Shown piece by piece: positions 1 through 8,741 of a DNA stretch of 64,000 nucleotides; position 1 is the stretch's first letter, and each line of letters begins with the position of its first letter. The stretch spans positions 1-64,000 of the forward strand of contig NZ_JBEYUH010000012.1 in NCBI RefSeq assembly GCF_040643435.1. Direction: 5' to 3'. Under the pieces are notes generated by a model, which was given only the letters and a program-made list of their open reading frames with translations, searched no databases and was not told the origin of the DNA. This stretch comes from Rhodococcus sp040643435. Its GTDB lineage: Bacteria; Actinomycetota; Actinomycetes; Mycobacteriales; Mycobacteriaceae. The position numbers and the translations under genes are program-made.

Positions 1-6
1 GCAAAA

Positions 7-34
7 CGCTCGGCTGGGATACCCCAGCCGAGCG
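7..34 (-). terminator. Rho-independent terminator downstream of the DoxX gene
   Basis: A perfect 12-bp inverted repeat (CGCTCGGCTGGG at 7-18, its complement at 23-34) encloses a 4-base loop. On the minus strand the stem is followed by TTTT (bases 6-3), so it fits termination of the minus-strand DoxX gene that ends at 125. On the plus strand the T run is poor. Confidence 0.8.
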
Positions 35-124
35 TCTGCGTGATCTAATCACCACCAACTAACAGCGGTGTTGCGTCGACCCCTTGAAACCGCCCGGATC
101 GCGGGGCCCCTCCTCATCGATGTC

Positions 125-886
125 TCACCGCCCGAAGATCCACAGGCACACCCCCGCCGCGACACCGAGCAGCAGCACGACGAAAGAGCCGAGGAAAGGA
201 CGCGTCGCCCAGCCGCGACGCCCGTCGACCGCGATGCGTCCCGGCCCGGTGAGCACGAGCGCCACCGCACAGGCGACGAGGAGGATCTCGTATTCGACGC
301 CCGACGACTCCGAAGCGAAGAACTGGTATCCGGGTTCGAGTTCGTGCTTGAACAGCACAGCGTTGACCATTATCGCGACGATTGCGGCTGCCGCGAACGG
401 CGTGAGAAGCCCCAGTATCAGCAATCCCCCGGCAGCGACCTCACCGACCGCCCCGGCGATCGCCAGCACGGCGGGCTGCTGATAACCCGCATCGCGCAGC
501 GTGGCCTCGAAGCCGTCCAGGCCCGGACCGTTCCACAGGCCCACGAGCTTCTGCAGCCCGTGCACGACGAGGATCGCACCGACCACGGCCCGCAGGACGA
601 ACAGGCCGAGGTCGAGTGTGCCCCGGCGAACCTTCGCCGGGGCCCGTTCCTCGGCCGCCACCGCCCCGGCCGGCTCCGCGCCGTAGACCGGCTCCGGCCG
701 GTACATCTGTTCGGTCGGGGGGACGTACGCATCGTTGCCCAGGCCGGTCGTGCCCGAGCCGAGATCGTCCTCGGAGTCGAGATACGACGCGCGTGGTCGG
801 CGCATCTCGAGTGTCCGCTCGTCCTGCTGGTTGTCGTAGGGACTCGAACCCGCTCCCGGCGTGCCGCCGGTCTCCTTGTCGGCCAC
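125..886 (-). CDS. DoxX family membrane protein (Rv3005c-like)
   Basis: 253 aa. The first ~85 residues are polar and proline/acid rich and look disordered and cytoplasmic. They are followed by about four to five hydrophobic segments (roughly 90-112, 135-160, 165-185, 197-215, 230-250). The segment around LRAVVGAILVVHGLQKL is typical of DoxX proteins. In M. tuberculosis the homologous DoxX beside lppZ belongs to a membrane-associated oxidoreductase complex with SodA and SseA (literature knowledge). Whether that holds here is inference. The GTG start at 886 lies 6 bases after TAGGCT, suggesting a leaderless transcript. It is divergent from the LppZ-like gene. Confidence 0.8.
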   Translation of the reverse strand: MADKETGGTPGAGSSPYDNQQDERTLEMRRPRASYLDSEDDLGSGTTGLGNDAYVPPTEQMYRPEPVYGAEPAGAVAAEERAPAKVRRGTLDLGLFVLRAVVGAILVVHGLQKLVGLWNGPGLDGFEATLRDAGYQQPAVLAIAGAVGEVAAGGLLILGLLTPFAAAAIVAIMVNAVLFKHELEPGYQFFASESSGVEYEILLVACAVALVLTGPGRIAVDGRRGWATRPFLGSFVVLLLGVAAGVCLWIFGR

Positions 887-892
887 TCCCTC

Positions 893-898
893 AGCCTA
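893..898 (-). promoter_or_regulatory. -10 hexamer of the DoxX gene (leaderless)
   Basis: TAGGCT on the minus strand ends 6 bases before the GTG start at 886, the spacing expected if transcription begins at the start codon. Confidence 0.5.
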
Positions 899-950
899 TG
901 CCCGCCCCAGCCCTTCCACCCGGCATCCGCGGGTGCGCGCGTCGTGCCGG

Positions 951-956
951 TAACGT
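951..956 (+). promoter_or_regulatory. -10 hexamer of the LppZ-like gene (leaderless)
   Basis: TAACGT followed by 7 bases and the ATG at 964. No Shine-Dalgarno sequence is present, which supports both the start choice and leaderless initiation. Confidence 0.55.
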
Positions 957-963
957 TTGCGGC

Positions 964-2112
964 ATGACACGGGGTACGCGGTGGACGAGTTCGTGGAGCG
1001 TGCGCGCGGCAGCGGTTGCGCTGGCGGTGGGAGTTCTCGTGGTTCCCTCGTGTGCCCGCTTCGACGACTCGGCATCGAGCCCGTTCACCCCCGAACCCAC
1101 CTTCGATCCGGGGCCGGGCGTGGGCCCCCTCGATCCCACCACCACGACGACAGCACCGAGTGCCTCCGCTCGTCCGCCGGGACCGTGCGTCGATCCCGAT
1201 CCGGCGGTGATCGCCACGTGCCTGGACGTCACCGGTGGCCTGGTGACGATGCCCGACGGGAATTCCGCACTCGTCGCCGAACGCCGAACGGGCCGGATCC
1301 TGCAGGTCGCGCCGGACACCGAACCGGTCGAGGTCGCCACGATCCCGGTCGACGGCTCCGGCGACGGTGGTCTGCTGGACGTGACACTGTCCCCCACCTT
1401 CGCGGAGGACCGGCTGCTCTACGCCTACATCACCACGGCCGCCGACAACCGCGTGGTGCGTATCGCCGCCGGTGATACTCCCAAAGACGTGCTCACCGGG
1501 ATACCCCGCGGCGCTTCGGGTAACGCCGGCGCGATCGAGTTCGTCTCACCCACCGAGCTCGTCGTGCTCACCGGAAACGCCGGAAACGCCGCTGTCGCAA
1601 CCGATCCGAACACACTCGCGGGGAAGCTCCTGAAACTCCCGCTCCCGGCCCCGGGAGCGGCCGCCGCGCCCTCGGTGGTGCTCTCGGGGATCGGCACCGC
1701 CGGCGACGTGTGCCGGGATCCGAACGGCAACCTGTGGGTCACCGACCGCACTCCCCTCGAGGATCGACTCCAGCGCGTCGGGGTGGACGGCTCGACGGCC
1801 GCAGGCCCGGCGTGGACGTGGCCCGAGCGCCCCGGTGTCGCCGGATGCGCGGCAGCGCCCGACGGAATCGCGATCTCGCTCACCGGAACGAAGGCCGTCG
1901 CGGTCCTCAGCATCGATCCGGGCACGGGATCCGTCACGGCGGCTCCGGTGCTCGCGGCGGAGGACCGTTACGGCATGCTCGGCGGTGCCGCCTCGTCCCC
2001 CGACGGCCTGTTGTGGGTCTCGACGGTCAACAAGGCGGGCGCCGAACCGGGGCCGAACGACGATCGTGTCGTCCGCATCCAGTTCCCGGCCGGCGGCGGT
2101 GGATTCGACTGA
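964..2112 (+). CDS. lppZ: LppZ-like lipoprotein, PQQ-dependent sugar dehydrogenase (GDSH) fold
   Basis: 382 aa. The N-terminus has basic residues, a hydrophobic core and a lipobox-like VVPSC with Cys30 as the likely lipidation site, so the mature protein would be anchored to the outer face of the membrane. A Pro/Ser/Thr linker (about 40-80) leads into a beta-propeller of the glucose/sorbosone dehydrogenase type, with GLLDVTLSPTFAEDRLLY and repeated loop glycines. It matches M. tuberculosis LppZ (Rv3006) in type and position. The enzymatic substrate is unknown and cofactor binding is not provable from sequence alone. The frame is open well upstream, but the lipoprotein signal and the -10 at 951 fix the start at 964. 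It converges with gatB, whose stop codon directly abuts this one. Confidence 0.82.
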   Translation: MTRGTRWTSSWSVRAAAVALAVGVLVVPSCARFDDSASSPFTPEPTFDPGPGVGPLDPTTTTTAPSASARPPGPCVDPDPAVIATCLDVTGGLVTMPDGNSALVAERRTGRILQVAPDTEPVEVATIPVDGSGDGGLLDVTLSPTFAEDRLLYAYITTAADNRVVRIAAGDTPKDVLTGIPRGASGNAGAIEFVSPTELVVLTGNAGNAAVATDPNTLAGKLLKLPLPAPGAAAAPSVVLSGIGTAGDVCRDPNGNLWVTDRTPLEDRLQRVGVDGSTAAGPAWTWPERPGVAGCAAAPDGIAISLTGTKAVAVLSIDPGTGSVTAAPVLAAEDRYGMLGGAASSPDGLLWVSTVNKAGAEPGPNDDRVVRIQFPAGGGGFD

Positions 2113-3621
2113 TCAACTGCACGCGGCGATGACGAGTTCCTTCACCCGCGCCGGATCGGCTTGTCCGCGAGTCGCCTTCATGACGTCGCCGACGATCTTG
2201 CCCGCCGCCTGAACCTTGCCCGCGCGGATCTTGTCGGCGATGTCGGGATTGGCGGCGAGGGCGGCGTCCACCGCGGCCTGCAGCGCCGAATCGTCGCGCA
2301 CGACCTCGAGACCGCGGGCGGCCACCACCTCGTCGGGTTCACCCTCACCCGCGAGCACGCCGTCGACGACCTGACGGGCGAGCTTGTTCGTCAGCTTGCC
2401 GTCGGCCACGAGCGCGATGACGCGCGCGATCTGCTCGGGCGTGATCGGCAACGCGGCGAGTTCGACGCCGCGAGTGTTGGCCTGCTGGGCGAGATAGGCG
2501 ACCCACCACGATCGGGCTTCCGAAGCGGGAGCGCCGGCCTCGGTGGTCGCGATGACGAGGTCGAGCGCGCCGGCGTTGACCAGATCGCGCATCTCCTCGT
2601 CCGAGACCCCCCACTCGGCCTGGATGCGAGCACGGCGCAGCCACGGCAGTTCGGGCAGGGTCGCGCGCAACTCCTCGATCCAGGCGGCGTCGGGCGCGAT
2701 CGGCTCAAGATCGGGCTCCGGAAAGTATCGGTAGTCCTCGGCGGTCTCCTTGCGGCGGCCGGGCGAGGTGGTGCCGTCGGCCTCCTGGAAGTGCCGGGTC
2801 TCCTGGATCACCTCGCCGCCGGAGACGAGCACCGCGGCCTGGCGGCGCATCTCGTAGCGCACGGCCACCTCGACGGACTTGAGCGAATTGACGTTCTTCG
2901 TCTCGGTGCGGGTGCCGAACTCCTCGGCGCCGATCGGCATCAAAGAGACGTTCGCGTCGCACCGCATCGAACCCTGGTCCATGCGAACGTCGGAGACATC
3001 GAGGGCTTTCAGCAGGTCGCGCAGGGCGGTCACGTAGGCACGAGCGACCTCGGGAGCACGCTCCCCGGCACCGACGATGGGCTTCGTGACGATCTCGATG
3101 AGCGGCACGCCCGCGCGGTTGTAGTCGAGCAGCGAGTGGCTCGCACCGTGGATACGACCGGTCGCGCCACCGACATGCAGCGACTTGCCGGTGTCCTCCT
3201 CCATGTGGGCGCGCTCGATCTCGACCCGCCAAGTGGTGCCGTCGTCGAGCACGACGTCGAGGTAACCGTCGGTGGCGATCGGTTCGTCGTACTGCGAGAT
3301 CTGGTAGTTCTTCGGCTGATCCGGGTAGAAGTAGTTCTTCCGCGCGAAACGGCCCCACGGCGTGATCGAGCAGTTCAACGCGAGACCGATCCGGATCGCG
3401 GACTCGACCGCGGCCTGGTTGACCACGGGCAGCGACCCCGGCAGACCCAGACAGACCGGGCACACCTGGGTGTTGGGCTCGGCACCGAAGGTCGTCGGGC
3501 ACGGGCAGAACATCTTGGTGGCGGTGTGCAGCTCGACGTGCACCTCCATGCCCATCACGGGCTCGAACTTCGCGAGCACGTCATCGTAGGCGAGCAGGTC
3601 AGCGGACATGGAGGCAGTCAT
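2113..3621 (-). CDS. gatB: Aspartyl/glutamyl-tRNA amidotransferase subunit B
   Basis: 502 aa, normal length for GatB. It contains the GatB signature region (MGMEVHVELHTATKMFCPC, then VCLGLPGSLPVVN) near residues 24-65 and a C-terminal GatB/YqeY tail (about 355-500). With GatA and GatC it transamidates mischarged Glu-tRNA(Gln), and Asp-tRNA(Asn) in some species, in the cytoplasm. Here gatB is separated from gatCA by about 5 kb containing pfkA and an accessory block. The ATG at 3621 follows TAAAAT by 7 bases, so translation is probably leaderless. An internal ATG four codons downstream is a weaker alternative. Confidence 0.96.
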   Translation of the reverse strand: MTASMSADLLAYDDVLAKFEPVMGMEVHVELHTATKMFCPCPTTFGAEPNTQVCPVCLGLPGSLPVVNQAAVESAIRIGLALNCSITPWGRFARKNYFYPDQPKNYQISQYDEPIATDGYLDVVLDDGTTWRVEIERAHMEEDTGKSLHVGGATGRIHGASHSLLDYNRAGVPLIEIVTKPIVGAGERAPEVARAYVTALRDLLKALDVSDVRMDQGSMRCDANVSLMPIGAEEFGTRTETKNVNSLKSVEVAVRYEMRRQAAVLVSGGEVIQETRHFQEADGTTSPGRRKETAEDYRYFPEPDLEPIAPDAAWIEELRATLPELPWLRRARIQAEWGVSDEEMRDLVNAGALDLVIATTEAGAPASEARSWWVAYLAQQANTRGVELAALPITPEQIARVIALVADGKLTNKLARQVVDGVLAGEGEPDEVVAARGLEVVRDDSALQAAVDAALAANPDIADKIRAGKVQAAGKIVGDVMKATRGQADPARVKELVIAACS

Positions 3622-3628
3622 GATCCCG

Positions 3629-3634
3629 ATTTTA
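3629..3634 (-). promoter_or_regulatory. -10 hexamer of gatB (leaderless)
   Basis: TAAAAT on the minus strand ends 7 bases before the ATG at 3621. It is close to the TANNNT -10 consensus. Confidence 0.55.
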
Positions 3635-3663
3635 GACGGCCTCGCCCAGGGCGCCGCGCGGCC

Positions 3664-4692
3664 TCACCCGAAGAGGATCCGCATCTCCTGGTAGCGCTGA
3701 TCGGGCACGAATTTCGGCTCGGCGAGCTCGTCGAAGTCGACGCGGGCGATGTCGGTTCCGTGGAGTGCGACCATGTGTCCCCAGTCCTCGTCGGCCACGA
3801 GATCGGTGACGGCCATACCGAGACGAGTGGCGAGCACTCGGTCGAAGGCCGTGGGCACGCCTCCGCGCTGGATGTGGCCGAGGACGGTCGCGCGGGTTTC
3901 GATTCCGGTGCGGTCCTCGATCAGCGGTGCCAGCGCCTCTCCGATGCCGCCGAGGCGCGGCCGGTCGAAACCGTCCAGACCTTTCGTGGAGTAGGCCTCT
4001 TCCATACCGGGGAGCATGAAGCCCTCCGCGACGACGACCATCGGCGAGCGCCCGCGGTCCCGGACACTGCTCACCCACTCGCAGATCTGCTCGAGACTCT
4101 CGGGATGTTCGGGGATGAGAATGGCGTGTGCACCGCCGGCGGTCCCCGCGTGCAGCGCGATCCACCCCGCGTGCCTGCCCATGACCTCGAGCACCATGCA
4201 ACGCTTGTGGGAGTTTCCGGTGGTCCGGAGGCGATCGATCGCCTCGGTCGCGATCTCGACGGCCGTGTCGAATCCGAACGTGTAGTCGGTCTGACTGAGG
4301 TCGTTGTCGATGGTCTTGGGCACACCGACGATGCGTATCCCTTCGCCGAACAGCCGCTTCGACGCGGCGGCGGTCCCCTCTCCCCCGATGGCGATCACAG
4401 CGTCGATCCCGAGCTTGTCGAGAGTCCTCTGGATGTTCGCCGCGCCCCCGTTCGGCCCCTGATACGGCCCGAAGCGACTCGTACCGAGGATCGTGCCGCC
4501 CTGCTGCGCGAGCCCGCGGACACGACTGCGATCGAGCGGGATCGCCTCGCCTTGGACGAGACCACGCCAGCCGTCGAGGAAACCCACGAACTCCTGCCCG
4601 TGCACCTCGGTCCCTTTGAGCACCGCACCGCGGATGACGGCGTTGAGACCTGGGCAGTCCCCGCCACTGGTGAGAATGCCGATGCGCGTCAC
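3664..4692 (-). CDS. pfkA: 6-phosphofructokinase
   Basis: 342 aa. It phosphorylates fructose 6-phosphate to the 1,6-bisphosphate in glycolysis. Visible motifs are the N-terminal GGDCPGLNAVIRG (10-22), IGGEGTAAASKRL (102-114), VPKTIDND (124-131, catalytic loop) and MGRHAGWIALHAG. In this superfamily a glycine in GGEGT usually goes with ATP use and an aspartate with pyrophosphate use, so this enzyme is probably ATP dependent. The Lys in PKTIDND is the mixed feature typical of actinobacterial PFKs. It lies upstream of gatB in the same direction with a 42-base gap, as in mycobacteria. Confidence 0.95.
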   Translation of the reverse strand: MTRIGILTSGGDCPGLNAVIRGAVLKGTEVHGQEFVGFLDGWRGLVQGEAIPLDRSRVRGLAQQGGTILGTSRFGPYQGPNGGAANIQRTLDKLGIDAVIAIGGEGTAAASKRLFGEGIRIVGVPKTIDNDLSQTDYTFGFDTAVEIATEAIDRLRTTGNSHKRCMVLEVMGRHAGWIALHAGTAGGAHAILIPEHPESLEQICEWVSSVRDRGRSPMVVVAEGFMLPGMEEAYSTKGLDGFDRPRLGGIGEALAPLIEDRTGIETRATVLGHIQRGGVPTAFDRVLATRLGMAVTDLVADEDWGHMVALHGTDIARVDFDELAEPKFVPDQRYQEMRILFG

Positions 4693-4765
4693 GCACTACC
4701 TCCCGTCGGATGGACAAGTACTGCACCGCCATCCTGCCCGTTCTCCACCGGGACGGCAGCCCGAT

Positions 4766-5443
4766 TCAGCCGGGTGTGACGAGACCGGACTCGTAGGCGA
4801 GCACCACGGCCTGCGCCCGGTCGCGTAGGTGCAGCTTCCCCAGCACCTTCCCGACATGCGTCTTCACCGTCTGCTCGGCGACGAACAGGCGCTCCGCGAT
4901 CTCGGTGTTGGACAGGCCGTGCGCGATCAGTTCGAGTACCTCGAGTTCGCGCGGGGTCAGTGGGGCGAGAACACGATCGCGGCCTCTCGCCGGCCGACGC
5001 CGGCTGGTGACGTCGGCGATGAGACGACGGGTGACGGTCGGTGCGAGCAACGCCTGGCCCTCGGCGACGACCCGCACCGCACGCACGAGTTCGTCGGCAG
5101 GGGCGTCCTTGAGGAGAAACCCGCTGGCCCCCATCCCCAGTGCCTCGTACACGTAGTCGTCCAGATCGAAGGTGGTGAGCATGAGCACCTTCGATCGCGG
5201 CTCCCGGGTGTCGGTGAGGATCTGCCGTGCCGCGTCGAGACCGTTCATCTCGGGCATCCGCACGTCCATCAGGACGACGTCGGGGCGCAGCCGTGCCACC
5301 TCGGCCACGGCCGCCCGACCGTCGGGGGCGTCGCCGACGACACTGATGTCGGGCTGCGCGCCCAACAGCGCTCCGAAACCCTGGCGGACCATCGCCTGGT
5401 CGTCGGCGATGAACACGGTGATGTGAGCTCGTGGTTCGGTCAT
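4766..5443 (-). CDS. LuxR/NarL-type response regulator
   Basis: 225 aa. A receiver domain (about 8-125) has the acidic pair DD at 14-15, phospho-acceptor Asp60 in VVLMDVRMPEMNG and Lys in FLLKDAP. It is followed by a LuxR-type helix-turn-helix (about 155-220) with LTPRELEVLELIAHGLSN. The start is set at the ATG at 5443, immediately before the receiver, although the frame is open further upstream. The partner histidine kinase ends 11 bases upstream, so the two form an operon. The target is unknown. The divergent phospholipase/hydrolase pair at 6792 is the obvious candidate (inference). Confidence 0.92.
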   Translation of the reverse strand: MTEPRAHITVFIADDQAMVRQGFGALLGAQPDISVVGDAPDGRAAVAEVARLRPDVVLMDVRMPEMNGLDAARQILTDTREPRSKVLMLTTFDLDDYVYEALGMGASGFLLKDAPADELVRAVRVVAEGQALLAPTVTRRLIADVTSRRRPARGRDRVLAPLTPRELEVLELIAHGLSNTEIAERLFVAEQTVKTHVGKVLGKLHLRDRAQAVVLAYESGLVTPG

Positions 5444-5454
5444 CGGCACCCACC

Positions 5455-6687
5455 CTAGGCCTCGCGCGGCGGCACCGGGAGAACTGCCCGGACCTCGAAA
5501 CCTCCGTCCTGCCGAGGATGCGCGACCAACCGGCCGCCCACGACGGAGGCGCGCTCGGCCATACCCCGAATGCCGTTGCCGCCCCCGTGGTCCTGCCCAT
5601 CGACCGTGATGGCGGATGTCCCCGCAGCCGCCGGTCCGTTGACCACCTCCACCGTGACGGTCTCCGCGTTCCATGTCAGTCGTACGCACACCCGCGCTCC
5701 GGGTGCGTGCCGGGCGGCATTCGCCAGGGATTCCTGCAGGATCCGGTAGACCGTCAGCCCGATGATGTCGGAGACGTCCACGGGGGTTCCGACCGTCTCG
5801 GTCTCGAGGGACATACCGGCCTGACGGAAGGACTCGAACAGCCCCTCGATGCGGTCGAGTCCGGGCTGCGGTTCGTGCTCGGGGGGCTGGCCGTCGCTGC
5901 GCAGGACACCGAGCAGGGTGCGGATCTCGTTCAGGGCTTCTCGCGCCGTGGAGCCGAGTGCGTCGAACTCGGCGCGCACATCGTCGCCGACATCCGGCAA
6001 CCGGTACGGCGCGCTCTGTGCCCTCACGACGACCATCGACATGTGGTGGGCGACGATGTCGTGCAGGTCGCGGGCGATGCGCGCCTTCTCCTCGAGGGCG
6101 GCGCGCCGTGCACGCTCGAGTTCACTGACCTCCTCTTCGCGTGCGAGTTGCCGACGGGAGACGAGCAGCCAGCGCACCAGCAGGCCGAACACCACGATCG
6201 CGGCGATACCCACCGCCCATCCCCAGCCGTCGCGACCGGGAACGAATGCGGCGAACAGTACGGTCGTCGCCACCCACACGACGAGCACGATGCGGATCTC
6301 CTCGCGTACGGCGACCGCGAAGACCAACGCGAGGATCACCAATATGTGCACGACCTGCCAGGGATAGCTGTAGCCCGGAACCCGGTCGAACGCGATCGGG
6401 ATGACGACACCGGCCGCTCCGACCACTATCCAGGCGACGACGGGCCGCACGAGCACCATGGCCAACGGGAGCACCGCCAGAGCCGCGACCAGTGGAAGAA
6501 GTGGCGGGGAAACATGGTGGGTCAGCGGTAGCGTCGGCCACGCGATCGCGTAGAGAATCAACGTCACGGCGACGACGGCGATGGCGCTCCATCTGCCCCG
6601 GCCCAGACGGCCCGCGGTTGTCACACCGGACGATACAAGCTCTTTCACCCCCTCCACGCTAGGAGTCGGTTCCTCGACTGTCCTCAT
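5455..6687 (-). CDS. Sensor histidine kinase, DesK/NarX-like (HisKA_3)
   Basis: 410 aa. The N-terminal ~170 residues contain about five to six hydrophobic segments with short loops and no obvious large extracytoplasmic domain, so the signal is probably sensed in or at the membrane. A dimerisation and phospho-acceptor helix follows with His in ARIARDLHDIVAHHMS (about 205-220). The C-terminal ATPase domain shows ILQESLANAARHAPG as N-box and GNGIRGMAERASVVGG as G-box. It is transcribed with the response regulator at 4766. The signal is unknown. Confidence 0.9.
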   Translation of the reverse strand: MRTVEEPTPSVEGVKELVSSGVTTAGRLGRGRWSAIAVVAVTLILYAIAWPTLPLTHHVSPPLLPLVAALAVLPLAMVLVRPVVAWIVVGAAGVVIPIAFDRVPGYSYPWQVVHILVILALVFAVAVREEIRIVLVVWVATTVLFAAFVPGRDGWGWAVGIAAIVVFGLLVRWLLVSRRQLAREEEVSELERARRAALEEKARIARDLHDIVAHHMSMVVVRAQSAPYRLPDVGDDVRAEFDALGSTAREALNEIRTLLGVLRSDGQPPEHEPQPGLDRIEGLFESFRQAGMSLETETVGTPVDVSDIIGLTVYRILQESLANAARHAPGARVCVRLTWNAETVTVEVVNGPAAAGTSAITVDGQDHGGGNGIRGMAERASVVGGRLVAHPRQDGGFEVRAVLPVPPREA

Positions 6688-6791
6688 ACCTGAGAGTGAG
6701 ATCCCGGTAGCTCGCGAGAGGGGGCAACGATCCCCGAGATCGCTCCGGCGAGGGGTCCGGTGCAGGCAGGCACGTTCCTAGCGTCGTCGCC

Positions 6792-7400
6792 ATGACAGTG
6801 AAATCCGTAGCGGCACGTGTCGCCTCGGTTACCTTTCTCGCGACCGCCGCGCACGTGGTTGTGGGAGCGCCGGCCCACTCCGCGATGCCATCTGCGGAGA
6901 ATGCCGCAGCCGCAGCGACCGTCGCCGCACTCGTAGCCGACGACACCGCGGGGGCACTGTCGTCCTTCCCCGGTGATTTCATCGGCGTGACGAATTACTC
7001 CCCGGTCGTCGAAGGGCAGGCCGGTACGACGTCCGTCCTCGTCGATCCGGACGGATCGTGCTCCGCCCCCATCCCCCTTCCCGATGCATTCGAATCGGCG
7101 TGCCGGGTACACGATCTCGGATACGACCTCCTCCGGTACGCGCGTGCTACCGGAGGCGAGCTCCATCCCGATGCCCGGCGCGACCTCGACGGATTGTTCG
7201 CACGGCATCTCGATGCCGCGTGCCGATCCGAACCCGACCTCGAGACGTGCTCCACTGTTGCCGGAATTGCCTCTGCTGCAGTCGAGTTCAACTCGTGGCG
7301 GCAGGGGCATCGCAGCCCCGTCCCGGAATCGCCGTGGCCTGCGGCCCTCGCCGCGGGATCGGCCGTTCTGGGCTTGGCCGCTCGCAAGGTAGCGCGATGA
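6792..7400 (+). CDS. Secreted phospholipase A2-like protein
   Basis: 202 aa. A Sec signal peptide is visible (basic start, hydrophobic 8-26, cleavage near APAHSA at 26-31). The central part carries the prokaryotic PLA2 signature: Cys90, Cys104 and the ACRVHDLGYDLLRY block (103-116) with catalytic-type His107-Asp108 and Tyr111. Cys144 and Cys153 follow in the second helix and could form disulfides, as in Streptomyces secreted PLA2. The probable activity is hydrolysis of the sn-2 ester of phospholipids outside the cell. A weakly hydrophobic C-terminus (about 180-197) could be membrane associated. Its stop overlaps the start of the alpha/beta hydrolase by 4 bases, so the two are translationally coupled. 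It is divergent from the histidine kinase. Confidence 0.75.
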   Translation: MTVKSVAARVASVTFLATAAHVVVGAPAHSAMPSAENAAAAATVAALVADDTAGALSSFPGDFIGVTNYSPVVEGQAGTTSVLVDPDGSCSAPIPLPDAFESACRVHDLGYDLLRYARATGGELHPDARRDLDGLFARHLDAACRSEPDLETCSTVAGIASAAVEFNSWRQGHRSPVPESPWPAALAAGSAVLGLAARKVAR

Positions 7401-8671
7401 CGGCGCTCACGGTGGTTCTCGCGACGGTGGTATCGCTCGCGCCCTCGCTGTTGCCGCGGGAGCCGTCCGTACAGGGCGCCCTCACGGGGGTGACGATCGT
7501 CCTCGCCCTGATTGCGCGTCGCCTCGTCCTGATCCTCCGGCGGCACCTGACCGGACGAACTCCCCGACCCGGATCGCGCGAGCTCCGGCTACCCGTCGCG
7601 GTTGTCGGCGCGTCCGCGGTTCTGGTTGCGGCGGCCACTGCTCATCACCGGCAGAACCGCCTGCGGGAGGCCATGTCGGTGCCTGCCCTCGACGGGCGGT
7701 ACTGGCTCGACAGTCTGACGGTCGCGGTCGTCGTCGTGGGGGTATCGCTCGCCCTCCCACGTCTCGCGCGCGTTCTCGGGCGACGACGGGACGCAGCGAC
7801 GGCCGTCGCCGTGGTACTGGGAATCGGCGTCGCCACCGTGTCCGCGTCCAGCGGTGAGGCGGTCGATACCGTCTCCTCGCCCACCACGCTCTCGGCAGGG
7901 CTGTCGGGCGGGTCCGGATCGGCCGTCGCTTGGAAGGATCTGGGACGCGAGGGACAGCGGTTCGTGTCCTTGCCCTCGGAGGGCTCACCGATCCGGATCT
8001 ACGTTCCGCTGGCGGCCGCACCGGATCCCTCCGCGCGTGCCGGCCTCGCGGTGGACGAGCTGCGCAGGGCCGGCGCATTCCGCCGGGCACACCTCGTGGT
8101 GACCGTGCCGACCGGCTCGGGCTGGGTCGACGCAGCCGCGGTCCGCGGTTTCGAAGCACAGTGGGGCGAGGACGTCGCACTCGTCGCCCAGCAGTACTCC
8201 GACCGGCCGAGCTGGGCGACCTTCGTTCTCGACCGCCGCGCCGCCGCGAACGAGGCGCGCACACTCGTCGCCGCACTTCGGGCCCATCTGTCCACGCTGC
8301 CGGAGCAGCAGCGCCCCGCACTGCACGTGTACGGGCAATCCCTGGGAGCGAGCGGCGCGAGCGCCGTCTTCGACGGCACCGACCCGGAGCCGTGCGCGCT
8401 GTTCCTCGCCGGACCGCCGGCCGGCGTGCGCACAACGCACGCGACCGTTCTGGCGAACGTCTCCGATCCGGTGGTGTGGTGGCGGCCGTCGCTGCTGTGG
8501 TCGCCTCCGGAGCTCTCGCACGCACGGGCCGACGCTCCGAGCCCGCCCTGGATACCGGTGGTGACCTTCGTCCACACGACGGTGGACCTCCTCACCTCCC
8601 TCGCCGCGGCCCCCGGCCACGGCCACCGCTACGGCGAGGACCAGGCCCGGTGCACCCCGGCTCCCGGATAG
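7397..8671 (+). CDS. Membrane-anchored alpha/beta hydrolase (Abhydrolase_9 family)
   Basis: 424 aa from the ATG at 7397, which overlaps the upstream stop. Four hydrophobic segments occupy the N-terminal ~150 residues. The C-terminal catalytic part has family features: DLGREGQRFV (181-190), PIRIYVPL, AVDELRRAGAF, PTGSGWVDAAAV (238-249), QQYSDRPSW and the nucleophile elbow GQSLG (313-317, Ser315), with a late His in GHGHRYGED. These match the Pfam Abhydrolase_9 pair, a family of integral-membrane putative esterases in actinobacteria with poorly known substrates. Coupling to a secreted PLA2-like protein suggests lipid or envelope processing (inference). Confidence 0.82.
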   Translation: MTALTVVLATVVSLAPSLLPREPSVQGALTGVTIVLALIARRLVLILRRHLTGRTPRPGSRELRLPVAVVGASAVLVAAATAHHRQNRLREAMSVPALDGRYWLDSLTVAVVVVGVSLALPRLARVLGRRRDAATAVAVVLGIGVATVSASSGEAVDTVSSPTTLSAGLSGGSGSAVAWKDLGREGQRFVSLPSEGSPIRIYVPLAAAPDPSARAGLAVDELRRAGAFRRAHLVVTVPTGSGWVDAAAVRGFEAQWGEDVALVAQQYSDRPSWATFVLDRRAAANEARTLVAALRAHLSTLPEQQRPALHVYGQSLGASGASAVFDGTDPEPCALFLAGPPAGVRTTHATVLANVSDPVVWWRPSLLWSPPELSHARADAPSPPWIPVVTFVHTTVDLLTSLAAAPGHGHRYGEDQARCTPAPG

Positions 8672-8690
8672 CGCGGTACCCGGACGGACG

Positions 8691-8726
8691 GCGACCCGCC
8701 GGCCGAACAACGGCGCGGCGGGTCGC
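8691..8726. terminator. Bidirectional hairpin between the hydrolase and gatA
   Basis: GCGACCCGCCG at 8691-8701 pairs with CGGCGGGTCGC at 8716-8726. An inner GCCG/CGGC extends the stem around an AACAA loop, with one bulged base. It sits between convergent genes ending at 8671 and 8742, so it can serve both. No T run is present. Confidence 0.65.
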
Positions 8727-8741
8727 AGCACGGAGAAGAGA

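Noticed and set aside
616..963. N-terminal extension of the LppZ-like protein
   Set aside because: It overlaps the DoxX gene and its promoter; the lipoprotein signal and -10 hexamer place the start at 964.
4693..4765. Imperfect hairpin after the response regulator stop
   Set aside because: The arms pair poorly and no T run follows, so no terminator was called.
2161..4779. Very long open frame on the plus strand opposite gatB and pfkA
   Set aside because: It mirrors two strongly conserved minus-strand genes; the translation is rich in Arg/Gly/Asp/His without family motifs. Open antisense frames are expected at this GC content.
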